Counted from the first letter of the stretch, positions 43,723-55,536 are shown. The stretch: DNA of 64,000 nt from Brachionus plicatilis (GCA_010279815.1 QEOQ01000114.1:698255-762254), one strand, 5' to 3'. A program made the numbers and translations. The notes: generated by a model from the sequence alone, not told the origin.

Positions 43723-43842
43723 AAATACCGTAAATTTACTAAATTTTACTTTGGTAATTTTACGTAAATTTACGTAAATTACGTAAAATACCGTAAATTT
43801 ACTAAATTTTACTTTGGTAATTTTACGTAAATTTACGTAAAT
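43723..43842. repeat. Tandem duplication inside the mariner right arm
   Basis: About 58 bp (ACGTAAAATACCGTAAATTT, ACTAAATTTTACTTTGG, TAATTTTACGTAAATTTACG) are present twice in direct tandem, almost identical. This accounts for an internally repetitive minus-strand frame that is not a gene. Confidence 0.7.
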
Positions 43843-43869
43843 TTTCGTAACACCACTGTAAATAATTAA

Positions 43870-45005
43870 AAATATAAAATTCAAAAAATTTAATTCAGAA
43901 TTAAAATGACGTGTGATAATTCATTAACTAAAATTTCTGATTTTTAAAAAATTCTACTAGATGAATTTAAAAATGACCTGCTTTTCCTTAAATTACTTAA
44001 TCAATTAAAAAATGTGAATTTACTTTAAAATAAAGTATATTTAAAAAAATAGGGTTTTCCTGTTTTTTAAGAATAAAAGTAAATTGATTGTTTAAGTATT
44101 TATGATATTGATTATAAAAAATGGAGCTAAGTATCACTTTAAATTAATTTTTAATTTAAATTTTATTTTTGTTAATTAAAAATGTTTATTGTCAAAAACT
44201 GGTTTCAAAAAATATTTTCAATTATTACCAAACATTGTAATTACAGATTTAAAAATGTTCAATTTTGAATAATACCAAAACGTGACATATTTTGTTAAAT
44301 TTGATACATTTAAGTGGCTTATTGTAGGAAAACTTGTGCTAACATTATTTGAAAACATTATTTTATATTTTATTGACACAATATTTGCTTGAAAGAAAAA
44401 TGCTTCCGACACAAGAAAACTCATATCAACACTCCTCTTTTATTCAAATACTCAGTGATTCTATAATTTGTTTACTATCAGATTTTTTGTTATAAAGAAA
44501 TTTAAATTAAATTATATGTCTGGAGATTCAAAGTTGCGCTTGTTAAATTCGAGAAAAACCTTACTTTTTGCAAATGTTTATTCTAATTCACTTTCTTGTT
44601 TTATTTTTTGATTTAATTAAAATATTAGATTTTTTTATTTTGCCAAGTATCAAATAATTTAAATTTGTAATTCATTTTTTTATCTAACAAATTTTATTTA
44701 CACCTTTTTTGTGTTGATAAAAAATTAAATTTAATTTAAAAAATCAATTTGTTTTAACTTTGAAAATGCACGAAAAGCTAATCTTAGTTTTAATTTCATT
44801 ATTTTTTGCAGTAAAAATTAAAATGTTTTTTATTCATATTTGCTTGTTATGTTAAATCATTACTTGATTAATCATTAAGTAAATATTTTCTAAAATTTTA
44901 AATTGATATATGAGAACTTGGCTTTTTTTTAAATGTAAAAACAATTAATGATATACTCCTAAATAACGGGTTATGCATAAGTAAATGGACAAAAATTAAA
45001 AGCGA
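43870..45005. other. AT-rich, no gene seen
   Basis: A minus-strand frame at 44218-44424 has no recognised family. Confidence 0.4.
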
Positions 45006-45010
45006 ATATC

Positions 45011-45485
45011 TCAAAAATTAAAAATGATATTAAGTTCTGTTTTTTTTATGGTGTTAAGAATTTGTTTTTTAATAGAATTATGATTTTTAAATAATGAAAA
45101 AACTCCATCGTGGCCGATTTTACTTAGCTTTGCTTTGACTCCCGTCATAAGGGATTTCACAAAATTTAAGTCAAATTCCTTCAACTTCAATTTAATGCGG
45201 TTAATCCGCTGTTGCTCTGTTGAGGCTTGCCAACATCCCTTGTATACTTTTTCAGTCAAACAACCCCAAAAATTTTCGATTGGACGCGCCTGAGGGACAT
45301 TTGGCGGGTTGATATCCTTGGTCACAGAATTTACATTTTCGTTCATCCATGCTGTGCTTAGAATAAAATAGTAAGCAGATGCTAAGTCAGGCCAAAAAAT
45401 GTAGCCAAGATTGATTCTCATGTATAAATGGGAGAAGGCGTTTATTCAAGCATTCATGGATATAGATGCTCGAATTGATGAATTT
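45011..45485 (-). pseudogene. Mariner transposase, C-terminal half
   Basis: The frame includes the second catalytic block FWPDLASAYY (Asp) and the third DINPPNVPQARPIENFW (Glu), then a long helical tail to a stop at 45011. Just upstream, in a shifted frame, ECLNKRLLPFI precedes the FWPD block as in intact relatives. The N-terminal DNA-binding region and the first Asp are missing. This is the same family type as the scraps at 28680 and 43255, which lie on the opposite strand. Tc1/mariner enzymes integrate at TA. Confidence 0.85.
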
Positions 45486-45604
45486 AACGCACAAAAACCT
45501 TAAAAAGACCATAACTTTGTCAATACTTAATTTTTTTTCAATCTGTAAAAAGATTAAGAAAATTTAGTAGAGAATCTCCAATTGGAATACGGTTGATCGT
45601 ATTA

Positions 45605-46029
45605 TCTTAACTATTCACTACCACTGATCGCCAGATTGGTAGATGAATACAACCGAGGTTTTACCTCTAGATTTGAGAGTATATCATTAAAATTATCTAA
45701 CTGGCTGAATGAGCTCTGCTCGTAGCCTTTCTTTAAAAAAGAAATAGACTGTTTAAAGACAACAATATACTTAGTATTATTTGTAAAAACGAATATTCGA
45801 CCTTAAAATTAGGATTTAGTTTTATTTGCTTGACATTTAATCAGAGTTGTTTAAAAGTCACAAGTTTCAAGTCAAGTCCAAGTCCGGACTTTTTTTTTTT
45901 AATTTTTTTTTCAATTTTTTTTTCAAAAGTCCAAGTCCGGCTTCAAAATTTTGAACACTGAATAAGAATTTAGAAGACTTTTATGCTATTGCAAGAAAAT
46001 TCTGATAACTATATGGCAAATCTATTGCA
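45605..46029 (+). repeat. Left arm of the Ulp1 element
   Basis: Starts TCTTAACTATTCACTACC and ends AAATCTATTGC. Beyond its inner edge (46030-46090) the coding-like reading DNPRVFKLFD continues, while the right arm switches to the protease gene. The left arm therefore looks like the original and the right arm like a copy. Confidence 0.75.
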
Positions 46030-46475
46030 TTAGACAACCCAAGAGTATTTAAATTATTTGATATGAAGCCTGATCGGAGATGGTTAAGATTGTCAGAATC
46101 AAAAATGTCAGAATGTAAAAAAAAACAAAATTGTCAGAAATAAAAATGTCAAACCAATCCTGATTTTTGTTTTTACTTTTTTCTTATTGGAAGATAAAAC
46201 GTTTTTATTTAATTAACTGACGATTGAATATTAATTAAATTAAATTGAATCCTAATTTATAAAAGTTAATGAACATCAATAATAAAATTTTTTATTGAAG
46301 TTTAATTAAAATAGGTAATGAAGATGAATATAAAAAGAAGAATATCTAAGTGAAGGATGTAAAAGCACGTTGGGATATAATATTAGATAATATTCCCATA
46401 CCATTAGATGAAGATATATAATGTATTAACTGTTATTAATATGATAAAATAATAAAAAGTCTATTAAAAAGTCAA

Positions 46476-47137
46476 ATGCAATTCTATTTACGATTTTTAA
46501 TCCAAAGTCAACCAGTTCCACAAAATTTAGTAACTGCTTTGGCATCATATACACATCTTTATTTAGATAGACCACAACTATTAGAGCTTGTTCCTGCAAA
46601 CCCTAAAAAATTCAAATCTGATGAATCGGGAGAAATATATTTTTTAGAAGCTAGATCTTTTACTGACTTTGAGCGGGTTCCTATTTCTCCAAAAACCAAG
46701 AATTAAATAATTTGCATATAAAAGAATTTCAAAACCTTACATTTGAAAAATATGGTTCAAATGGTTTGTTTATGCCCGATTATTTTTCAATTGAGGGTCC
46801 TCCTTTTAATCCTGATGTCCTTGATGAATCAATTTTTATCCAAGTTGCTCATGCTAAAAATCACTCGGTCATCATTTCAAATTTTAATCCAAGTGAGCCT
46901 GCTTGTTCAAATAATTGGTACATTTACGATAGCTTAAATAATCCCGGTTACTATTTATACACTATTAAAAATGTACTAAAAAAAATAAATGGTGGGTCTA
47001 GATTTATCAAAATTAATCATATTCCAGTCTCTAAACAAAATGGATCGATTGACTGTGGCTTGTTTGCGCTTGGTTATGCATTGGCTCTAGCAATAGATTT
47101 GCCATATAGTTATCAGAATTTTCTTGCAATAGCATAA
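46476..47137 (+). pseudogene. Ulp1-family (SUMO protease-like) cysteine peptidase
   Basis: Two frames, 46476-46706 and 46712-47137, offset by a frameshift, form one protein. The catalytic order of C48 peptidases is visible: His in AKNHSVIISNF, Asp in NNWYIYDSLN, Gln in SVSKQNGSIDCG-type context (read PVSKQNGSIDCGLFALGYAL), and Cys in DCGLF. Ulp1 enzymes cut SUMO or similar tags; many eukaryotic transposons carry such a gene as cargo. The last 15 residues lie in the right arm and probably come from the inverted duplication, so the native C-terminus is lost. No start-proximal domain is recognised. Confidence 0.7.
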
Positions 47138-47501
47138 AAGTCTTCTAAATTCTTATTCAGTGTTCAAAATTTTGAAGCCGGACTTGGACTTTTGAAAAAA
47201 AAATTAAAAAAAAAAAGTCCGGACTTGGACTTGACTTGAAACTTGTGACTTTTAAACAACTCTGATTAAATGTCAAGCAAATAAAACTAAATCCTAATTT
47301 TAAGGTCGAATATTCGTTTTTACAAATAATACTAAGTATATTGTTGTCTTTAAACAGTCTATTTCTTTTTTAAAGAAAGGCTACGAGCAGAGCTCATTCA
47401 GCCAGTTAGATAATTTTAATGATATACTCTCAAATCTAGAGGTAAAACCTCGGTTGTATTCATCTACCAATCTGGCGATCAGTGGTAGTGAATAGTTAAG
47501 A
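47090..47501 (-). repeat. Right arm of the Ulp1 element
   Basis: Mirror of 45605-46029, beginning at GCAATAGATTT. The shared word AAATCTATTGC at the junction could be the microhomology that produced the inversion. Confidence 0.75.
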
Positions 47502-50500
47502 CTCATTATTTATAACATATTTTTCATTTAAATCAGAGAAACGATCAGTTATGGATTAGGTAAATTTAGAATATTTTTTATTTTTAAATCAAGAATAATA
47601 AAATTTAAAGCATTTAAAATCAGAAAATGAAAAAAAAAAATATACAAATCGTAGTATTTTTGGGAGAAAAAAGGGTTTTTAATGTTGCTATGCATCAAAA
47701 AACGCCTTTTTTCAAAGTTAAATAACTTTTTACCTGAAATAGGTAGAAACATAAAAAAACCACCAAACATGGGTTATCATACATGGTTTAGGGAACACGA
47801 ATATGTAAAAAAATTTAGAATCCCAGAGTAGTGACGTAGTTTTGCCTTAAATGCACCTTACCAATTTTAGGTAAAATTACGTGAAATAAAGAAATAAAAA
47901 AATATCGTCAAGTCCTCTTGAGTCCAAATCAGTACGGTAAATATATTTTAGATTTAAATTTTTTACTAGTTATTTTTTAAAACGAATTTTATTTTGATGA
48001 GGCGCTCTGAATTGTTCTGGCATATTAGAGTCTATAATTATAACTGGTGTTTAAAAAAATATTTTAAATAATTATTTACTTATAGAGTGAAATCATAGAG
48101 GAAATTTAGCCACGAATTAACAAAATCCTACGCGAAAAAAGCATTTCAACATATTTCGAAAAAATAATAATACTTAAATAGTGTATAATAAATGATCCTC
48201 AATGAATAAAAAACACTATTATTGAGTAAAGATTAAGAAGCGAAAACAGAATTTATTATAAAAAACATTTTTTCTCATTAGGTTCAAACGCTGAATCTAC
48301 AATTAGAATCTAAAATAAATATTCTTTTTTGATTTTCAAAAATCTTGATTAAAAAAAATGGTATTCATATTAATTTTCTGAGCTTCATTTCATCTTTAAT
48401 ACTTGATTTTCGAATAATATGCCACTCTAATGGGTTGTAAAAACTCAATCGAAAAGCCTAAAAAATTTTGATATTGAAAAACGGGAAATACTCGAAAAGA
48501 ATAATCAAAATCAAATTCAAATCTTGATTTTTTTTGAATTTAACATCTCAAAATATGAAAGGCAAGTTGGGAAAAAAGTCTTGCATATATTTTAAAAAGC
48601 TAAATTACTTTAATCCTTTTATTATTTTGAATAAATTAGAAAATGATTCTTATTAAAATTTAAGAAAAAATTGTTTGATGTTTGATATTTTGTAGATACA
48701 GTTGTTTAAAAATTATTTTTAGCTTCTCGGGCGAGTGGTATCTAACAGATGGTCAGAATCTACAAAATTAAGAATTCCATTTCTTAGCAAAATTGTTTTC
48801 TAATTAAGCTGGTTTTATTTATTTATTTTAAAAGAAAAGAAACACGTGGCTTTTTTAAACCCTAATAATATTTTAACAAAAAAACTGAATTTAAATTTTT
48901 CTTTTTTTTTCAAATAAATTTTTATTTGCAAAATTTTTTAATTTATTGGAGCTCTATAAAAAAAAATTGTAAATTAATCTCATAATAAAAACTAATGTCA
49001 GAAAAAAAATCACAAAGACCTTATTTAAAACTTAAGAAATTGATTTATAAATAAAAATTTAGTTTTTTTTTTAAGTCTTATTATTTTACCTCTTAATAAT
49101 AATTAAAACACTGACAAAAAATTATGAAAACAAAATAAAAAAAAACGTAGCTTTACGGGTACAGATTTGAAGAAGCAAGAATCAGTCCGCAAAAAAATCC
49201 CATTTTTAGTCTTAGAAAATCCTACCGCTGATGTCTAGATCTCGGTTTCAGGAACAGTCTGGTTTTTTAGTCTTGGAGAATTTGTTTTAATAAATTAATT
49301 CCAATTCTTTATTTTATAATGCTCAACTAAATTAAAAATTTGTGAAGTAGAAATTTTTTTGAAAAAAAAGAAAAATTTTTAGTTAATTTTTTCGGATAAA
49401 AAATTTAGGTTTTGAATTTTCTTTATTTTTTAATCAAATAATTTTTAACTTTAAAATCACAATTTGGTAAAGAAAAATTTTGGTAATTGTTTAATATTTA
49501 ATAGTTAATTTTTATTTGTAGAAATTTTTTTTTGTATATTTTAGCTTAAAAGAGGAAAACAAACAAAGTAAATTTATTTTAAAAAAATCAAAAAGAAATC
49601 TTCCTAAAAAAAGACATATTTAAAAGTTTAAAATTTTATAATTTAATTTTATTGATTTTGTATTACGAATAATAAATTATATATTTATGGGAATGACGTC
49701 TAAAGGGGCTATGTGTTAAAAGGGTGGCCAAACTTGAAAAACTGCTATATCTCCTTCATTTTAAAAGATGTTTTCTATAAAAATATGCTAACATAAAGAA
49801 CTCGAAGTGATGAATCAAAAGATATGTGTGATTTATTTTTTAAAAAATTTCTAAATTTCTTTTTCTCTTAAAGTTTGATTGCGTCTTTTGAGGTGAAAAA
49901 GTCCTAAATTAGTATTTCCGCTAGAACGATTTTAAAGGTCCTTAGTAAAACTTAGCACATGTTTACGTGTATATGAGAATTTTTTCAAAATTTTAGGATA
50001 GTAGGATATTTCAGGATATGCCTTTGGACCTCACACAATTAATCGCCAGAAGTAAAGGGGTGACTGAAAAATTTCGGGGAAATTGGGTGACTATTTTTTA
50101 AGTTTTCGAACAAAATGAATGCTAAATATTCAATAAAAAAATTAGGGAACTCAGTTATATTTGGTTACCATAAATTAGAAAGACAAAAAAAAAATAAAAT
50201 TTGATATTTACTAAGATTTGTTTTAAGTTAAGCAAATGTTTTATTTTACAGTTTAGAATATTGAACTGATAATTAAAGATGAATCTGTGTTAAAAACCAT
50301 GCGAATCAAGTGAATACTAACTCGTTTCCAATGCGTGTGCGTGTTTCAAAAATCTCATCTTTCATCAACATTTTTTTATTATTTTTCAAAAACATCTAAA
50401 GAATAAAAAAATCAAAATTAAGCCGAAAACAGATTTTTAAAATTAATTGAAATGTTTAAGTTAAAAAACATTCCTTTTTTTAAATCCAAATTAATCTAAA

Positions 50501-50955
50501 TTTGATTTTTTATCAAAACTTCAACAACATTGAGTTGATTGAATTATTATTTTGCTTGTGTTTTAGAAAGATATTTTTTTAACAGCATGAAAAATCTGTT
50601 GCCGGATTAAAATTAGAAAACAAGATTTTAGTTTTGATTTTCATCAAGTGGATAAATTTATTTTTTACATTTTGAACTATTAAATTTTAATAAAAATTGC
50701 TTCACCCATATAAAAATAAAAAATTCAGCCAACTAAAAAATGATTTATTTCTTTTAACTTTAATATTGTGCACATGGTTGGTAAAAACATGGTCATTAGA
50801 ATTAATTATTTATAAAATTATTTAAGTTCCCAATAAGCTTTTTACATTTTTTTATTTAGTTTTAAACTGTTTTCGTGAATATATGATTATTTTAGAAAAG
50901 TGATGCTTTTGAAAATTGACTTTATGGATAAATTTATATGGTCTCATAGTTAAGA
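47502..50955. other. AT-rich, no gene seen
   Basis: No family recognised on either strand. 49690-50110 is somewhat less AT-rich and contains similar phrases twice (AAAGGGGCTATGTG, AAAGGGGTGACTG). A minus-strand frame at 47549-47770 is unrecognised. Confidence 0.4.
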
Positions 50956-50958
50956 CTT

Positions 50959-51024
50959 AATTTTATTTTCATTATACATTTATAATTTGAAGTGATTTTT
51001 AAATTTTGTATTCTTTAAGAGGCA
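50959..51024 (-). repeat. LINE-derived 65-bp duplicate, copy 1
   Basis: TTTTATTTTCATTATACATT, then TATAATTTGAAGTGATTTTT and TCTTTAAGAGGCA. It recurs at 52653-52716, where it is part of a minus-strand LINE. Confidence 0.6.
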
Positions 51025-51135
51025 AGATTCTTAGGTTAGTTTAATTTAATCAACCTAAGAATTTTTTAAAATTTAATTAAATTTAAAGAATTTTTTATTT
51101 TCTAATTTAATTTTTAAAATAAATGTTTGCTAATA

Positions 51136-51885
51136 CAGTAAAGTACGGTTATAACAAACACGGATATAACGAAAATTCATTTATAACGAAAAATAAAACA
51201 CTGTTGTTCAGAACAATAATACTTTTAATACATTTTCTTACGGTTATAACGAAGTACGCTTATAGCGAAAATTCGGTTATAACGAAGCATTTTTTGATAA
51301 TTTTCAATGAAATTTTATTCGCTTATAACGAAAATATTAAAAAATACATTTGAGAAATATTGGTTTCTTAATTTTTAATAATAGAAATCAGCAAATAAGT
51401 ATGAATTTTCTTGAATACCGAAATCTTAAAACTAATCCCTACTTAATAATCAATTAATATTTTGAAAAATCACACATTTACCTTTATAAAATAAAAAAAA
51501 AACAGGAAAAATATTATGTTAAAAAAATGTTAGAAAAAACAAAACCAACTAAATGTAAGGTCAACAAGCTTTAAAAATGATTATTCAAATAAGGAAGCAT
51601 CTTTCAAAATCAAAACATAATTTTGAGTAATCAATTGATAGCTTGGGTTCAATTGAGAATTAAATCTTGGGTCTAATGGTTAAACAAAAAACTATCTCCG
51701 ATTATTTTAAAAAATAAAATATAATTTTTTTTTTATTTATCATTATTATTTCTTTTTTAATTCGTTTTAATTAAATAAAAACTTAAAAAAAAAATTTTTT
51801 TGTCTTTTTCGGATGTAACGAAGTTCGGTTATAACGAACCGTTTTTTGATTCCCCCAGCGACTTCGTTATAACCGTACTTTACTG
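51136..51885. mobile_element. Pogo/Tigger-like non-autonomous element
   Basis: The ends CAGTAAAGTACGGTTATAAC and the mirrored GTTATAACCGTACTTTACTG are flanked by TA on both sides (51134-51135, 51886-51887). These CAGT...TATAACG ends are typical of pogo/Tigger elements. Inside, about ten copies of CGGTTATAACGAA-like words (for example 51241, 51266, 51321, 51817, 51826) cluster near both ends. The 76-codon frame at 51123-51353 just follows these repeats. No transposase. Confidence 0.75.
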
Positions 51886-51999
51886 TAAAATTAAAATTTA
51901 GAATAGGGTTTAAACTAATTTTGTTAAATTTTATTTATCAAGACAGATTTTTAATTTTTTAATATTTTCCTTGAATATATTTAAAAGTCTTAATCTTAA

Positions 52000-52235
52000 T
52001 CTGAACCAGATGACTTAGATGACCAATAATCGTCCATTTCGATTGTATCGCCACCATTGATTCCGTACTTAATTATTTTCCGAGAATTATGAAGAGAGCT
52101 TCCCTAGAAAGTTTGTCGGCAGCCATCTTTGAAGGCTTTTTTTGATGGAAACAAAATTCGCGACATTTTGTCTTTACATCTTTCACCTTGGTGTCAGGGC
52201 TTATTTTGAAATAAAGCATTATTGCCAAATCGAGA
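52000..52235 (-). pseudogene. Unrecognised coding remnant with acidic C-terminus
   Basis: It reads LDLAIMLYFKISPDTKVKDV, then TKCREFCFHQKKPSKMAADK. After a frameshift comes IIKYGINGGDTIEMDDYWSS and a stop shortly after. Composition and an acidic, serine-rich end suggest a genuine former C-terminus, perhaps of a transposase (MEMDDYW-type ends are frequent there), but I cannot name the family. It lies beside the pogo-like element. Confidence 0.35.
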
Positions 52236-52399
52236 AATTTTTACTTTCATAATCAGGATTTAGCTTCAAATTTTTCCAAAAAATAAACAAACTAAAAAAT
52301 CTTTTTTTAATAATAAATAGAAAAATATATTAGTTTTCCCATAATTAATTTCAAAAAGTCTTTACTCAGTTACTGTTTCAGTTTAAATGTTTCAACAAA

Positions 52400-52720
52400 A
52401 AATAAATATTTATTATTATTTTTATTTTTAGTAGTATTATTATTAGTATTATTATTAGTGTTATTATTATTTGCAACAGGTTTAGCCGCGGAACTAAGTA
52501 TTATCGTACTTAGCTTTGGTTGATTTAAGCATTAAAAAAATTTAAATTGGTTTTTGAATAAATGTCAAAATTGTTTTTAAAACCATTTACATTCGATTGA
52601 TTCTTAACTTCAGGTGGTAAAGCGTTCCAATATGGGGCAACTCGATGTAATTTTATTTTCATTATACATTTATAATTTGGAGTGATTTTTAAATTTTGTA
52701 TTCTTTAAGAGGCAGAATTA
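52400..52720 (-). mobile_element. CR1/L2-like LINE 3' end with (AAT)n tail
   Basis: On the minus strand HRVAPYWNALPPEVKNQSNV, then FKNNFDIYS and a stop: the last block of ORF2. A hairpin (CTAAGT/ACTTAG) follows, then CGCGGC and (AAT)n at 52470-52410. The plus-strand word ACAGGTAAATACAAGTAAGT at 52725 belongs to another LINE piece, as at 56338. Confidence 0.7.
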
Positions 52721-52749
52721 CAGGTAAATACAAGTAAGTTACTTATACC

Positions 52750-53000
52750 AACATCAAGTGTCTTATATTATTGTCTTACAAATATTGTATATGTCGTGTA
52801 AAATAAGCAAAATCGAATATTTTGCTAAAATGATAATAATTTAAGTAAAAATAATACGTTTTTTTTTAGTTTAATAGAATGATCAATTCTATAATCTTGT
52901 TTTAATAAAATAATAAGAACTTTAACAAAATACAAATTTATTTAGTAAAATAAAAAATTAAAGTCGTAAAAATTTAATAAAAATAATTATAAAAAATAAA
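52750..53000. other. AT-rich flank of the integrase gene
   Basis: Probably the 3' region of the minus-strand KRBA2-type gene. No terminal repeat recognised. Confidence 0.35.
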
Positions 53001-53002
53001 TT

Positions 53003-54895
53003 TTACTTTTCTTGAAATTGATTTATACATTGACTATCAGCTTTATTTTTGTGACATTTAGAATTACAAAATACCCCATTCTTTTTACATGTACAATTGC
53101 GCTCACATTTGCCACTACAATTGCATTTTAAAAACCCTTGGCCCCCTGATATTGAATGAAGCCCGTTAATTTCCCTTAACGAACGTTCTTTTGTCAAATC
53201 TAAAGCCTCAAATTTAAGCAATTTCTGTTTACAAATAGAAAACATGTTTCTAGAAAACCAACCTAAGATAATACCATGCTTTGTGGCTAATTGATAGTTC
53301 ATGTGGGAATTATTTATTTTTAGTATATACCTTAGGATGTTTGAAGGATCAGCAGGCCCTCTATCTACATCTGGTACTGGTACTTGAACAGTATCACCAA
53401 CCATAGCCTCCCCTAACTTATTGATATGTTGTTGGGCCATTTTTTCAGCAGCGTTCCTTAAGTTTGCATTACAACTTTGTTGTATATCAGCCATTTTTAT
53501 CGCATTAGCCTCAAAACAAGGTATTTTAGAACTTGGTCCCTCATAAACTTCAATTTCCTTATCCTTATCCTCTACTTCTTGCTCCTTACGTTTTTTCCCC
53601 CTTTTCTCACCCTCATTTACCTCAATAGGTGCTTCATCAATATCATCATCTATTTCTTCTATTTCATTTTCTTCAACTTCGTCATCACCATTACCAACTA
53701 ACAATTTTTCTATGTCTTCAATAATCTTAATTATAATAATTAATAATTGATTTTTACCTTTTTTATTTCTTAGATAAATTACTTGTATTTGTTCACTCGA
53801 TTTTTTTTGTGTAATCAACTAATAATAAATTGACAGCTGTTACATAATTAATTAATTAGCATAAAAATTACTAAAAATTACTTGTTGTAATTCTTCTTCA
53901 CTTGACAAATTAGCTAACAAATCTTTTGGTAAAGCTGAACTACCGAGTCCACAATTCATTTCTTTACCGAAAGTGGCAAAAAAAGGGGTACACTTAATAG
54001 TACTATGATACGAATTGTTTTTAGCCATTTGTACGAACTTTAGACCAAGTGCCCAATTCTTAGAATTATTGTCCTTCATCCACAGTCTTAACATTGATTT
54101 AACGTCAGCATTCGCTCTTTCAACAGAGCCCTGAGACTGTGGATGTCTTGGTTTACCATGCACAATTATCATGTCGGCCCATATCTTCTTCAACTATTCA
54201 ATTACCTTAGCAACGAATTCACGGCCATTGTCCATTTGTAAAATAAATTGGGCACCTATGAACGTAAAAATCTCTACTAACCTTAGCGCTACCTCTCTAG
54301 CACATTTAGAGGCAAGTGGACATAAAAATGATAATTTATCGTGATGGTCCTGGTAATGCATTATCCACTTATAGACCCCATCTGGCATCGATTGAAAATC
54401 CATTAAGTCCAATTGTCCCCGATGCATGAAACCATTTGAAACGATCGGCTTGACAACAACTTTTTTGCTACCACTTTTTGTATTTTTCTCTTGACAACCA
54501 ACACAAAACTCGATGTATGCTTTGACGAATTTGAGTGTTACATTTGCAAAATGCTTCTTTACTTCCTTTAACGTTTTATGAATACCACCATGGCCAACAG
54601 TTTTATGATACTTATCAATTTCGTCAAATAACTCTTCGTACGCACAAATGTATTTGACTAAGTTATCTTCTTAATCTAATTTCGCTAAACGATTAACTCC
54701 ACCAATTTCGATTACTTTGAATGCTTGAAATAAATTGTAAATCTTCATTTCTTTGGTACTTGGATTCGAACGATTTGTAACGATTTGTTCGATTTTATTT
54801 TTGACGTCGTCTTGTGTGTAAACCATTCTCGAGTTTTTTAAATATTGTTCGACGAATTTATAAAAACGGGTCTTGTGTTCGATTATATTGTCCAT
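53003..54895 (-). pseudogene. KRBA2/Ginger-type DDE integrase-transposase
   Basis: From the ATG at 54895 one frame runs to 53852, broken only by TAA (54671-54673) and TAG (54194-54196). A shifted frame 53818-53003 completes it. Order: N-terminal helical region; HHCC zinc-binding domain (YHKTVGHGGIHK ... FCVGC); DDE integrase core with DLMDFQ, ILQMDNGREF and SQGSVERAN; an acidic basic-flanked linker; a chromo-like VPVPDVDRG segment; and a cysteine-rich C-terminus (KCNCSGKCERNCTCKKNG). This architecture matches animal KRBA2-like proteins, derived from Ginger-type transposons related to retroviral-type integrases. All catalytic residues survive, so the damage looks recent. TIRs were not identified. 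Confidence 0.85.
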
Positions 54896-55065
54896 TTTAA
54901 GTTATTTTGAAATTAAAATTTTTTTAGTTAAATAAGGATTATTTATTTTTTTAATTTTAGTAAATAACAAACGAATACAATTATTTAAGTAAAACACATA
55001 GCAAATTTTAGTTAAATCATAATTATTTTTTTTATTTTACTTAAACGATCACTTTTTTTCATTTT

Positions 55066-55536
55066 TTAGCAAAATGAATTATTTTGCTTTTTTACACGAC
55101 ATATATATATACAATATTTGCATGTATAACTTTTTGAATTACTTGGACAATCACATGAAATTCTACCATATTCTAACCAATTATTTTCATATACATCAGC
55201 TGATAACTGTACGGTCCAGTAAGAACTTTCATAATTTATAAAATCTTCAAAATTTTTCCAGTTTTTTTTCAAATACGAATCTTGGACTTTTTTAACTAAC
55301 TCTTGGTTTAATTTTAAAAGCGAACCTGTTGATTGAAAATAAAATGTACGAGTATTTATCTGCAAAACTACTGGTTTAAATCTTAATAAATCATATGCTA
55401 AAGTCCTTAATTTTAGATCAATTGCAGGTTTTGTTGAAAACTCTTTGTAATTATTGCTACCAGGAACTCTATCATTTGACCAAGATTTTGTAGCTTTTTC
55501 CATTAAAGGAAAAAATCTATCCATTGGCGAAATCAC
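55066..55536 (-). pseudogene. SWIM-finger protein, transposon-related
   Basis: 156 codons ending GRISCDCPSNSKSYTCKYCI and then CRVKK. The cysteine pattern CxCx8CxxC resembles a SWIM finger, with Cys where His is usual. The preceding 110 residues (LKLRTLAYDLLRFKPVVLQI, WTVQLSADVY) are not recognised. SWIM fingers end many MULE transposases. It is on the same strand as, and upstream of, the KRBA2-type gene, but there is no evidence they form one element. Another SWIM end is at 6172-6432. Confidence 0.45.

Larger units (their letters stand above)
42400..43857 (+). mobile_element. Mariner-like element with a MITE in its left end
   Basis: The left sequence 42400-42441 plus 42958-43000 mirrors 43620-43705 (AAAATATAGTAAAAAAT, CAAAATGT, CGAAATTTTGACATTTTTT). 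The right end continues through TTACGTAAATT words to ACACCACTGTA at 43857. A MITE of family A (42442-42957) interrupts the left arm. The outer left end is not clearly preserved. Confidence 0.5.
45605..47501. mobile_element. Long-inverted-repeat element carrying a Ulp1-type protease
   Basis: The arms at 45605-46029 (425 bp) and 47090-47501 (412 bp) are almost identical in reverse orientation; the length differs mainly in poly-A/T runs. Each arm contains, from outside in, a LINE ORF2 C-terminus (LPLIARLVDEYNRGF) with its GAGC/GCTC hairpin, a small hAT-like MITE (CAGAGTTGTT ... GAACACTG), and about 65 bp of a once-coding segment. The core encodes a Ulp1-like cysteine protease. No target duplication was found. 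It could be a transposon or a local inverted duplication. Confidence 0.7.

Noticed and set aside
43696..43884. Minus-strand frame with an internal peptide repeat
   Set aside because: Caused by the 58-bp tandem duplication in a transposon arm.
51123..51353. 76-codon frame with repeated Tyr/Asn/Glu
   Set aside because: Direct translation of the CGGTTATAACGAA array in a pogo-like element.
45605..55536. The Ulp1 protease and the DDE integrase as parts of one Polinton/Maverick element
   Set aside because: The integrase is of KRBA2/Ginger type, more than 5 kb away and on the other strand. The protease has its own inverted arms. No DNA polymerase B, packaging ATPase or capsid genes are present.
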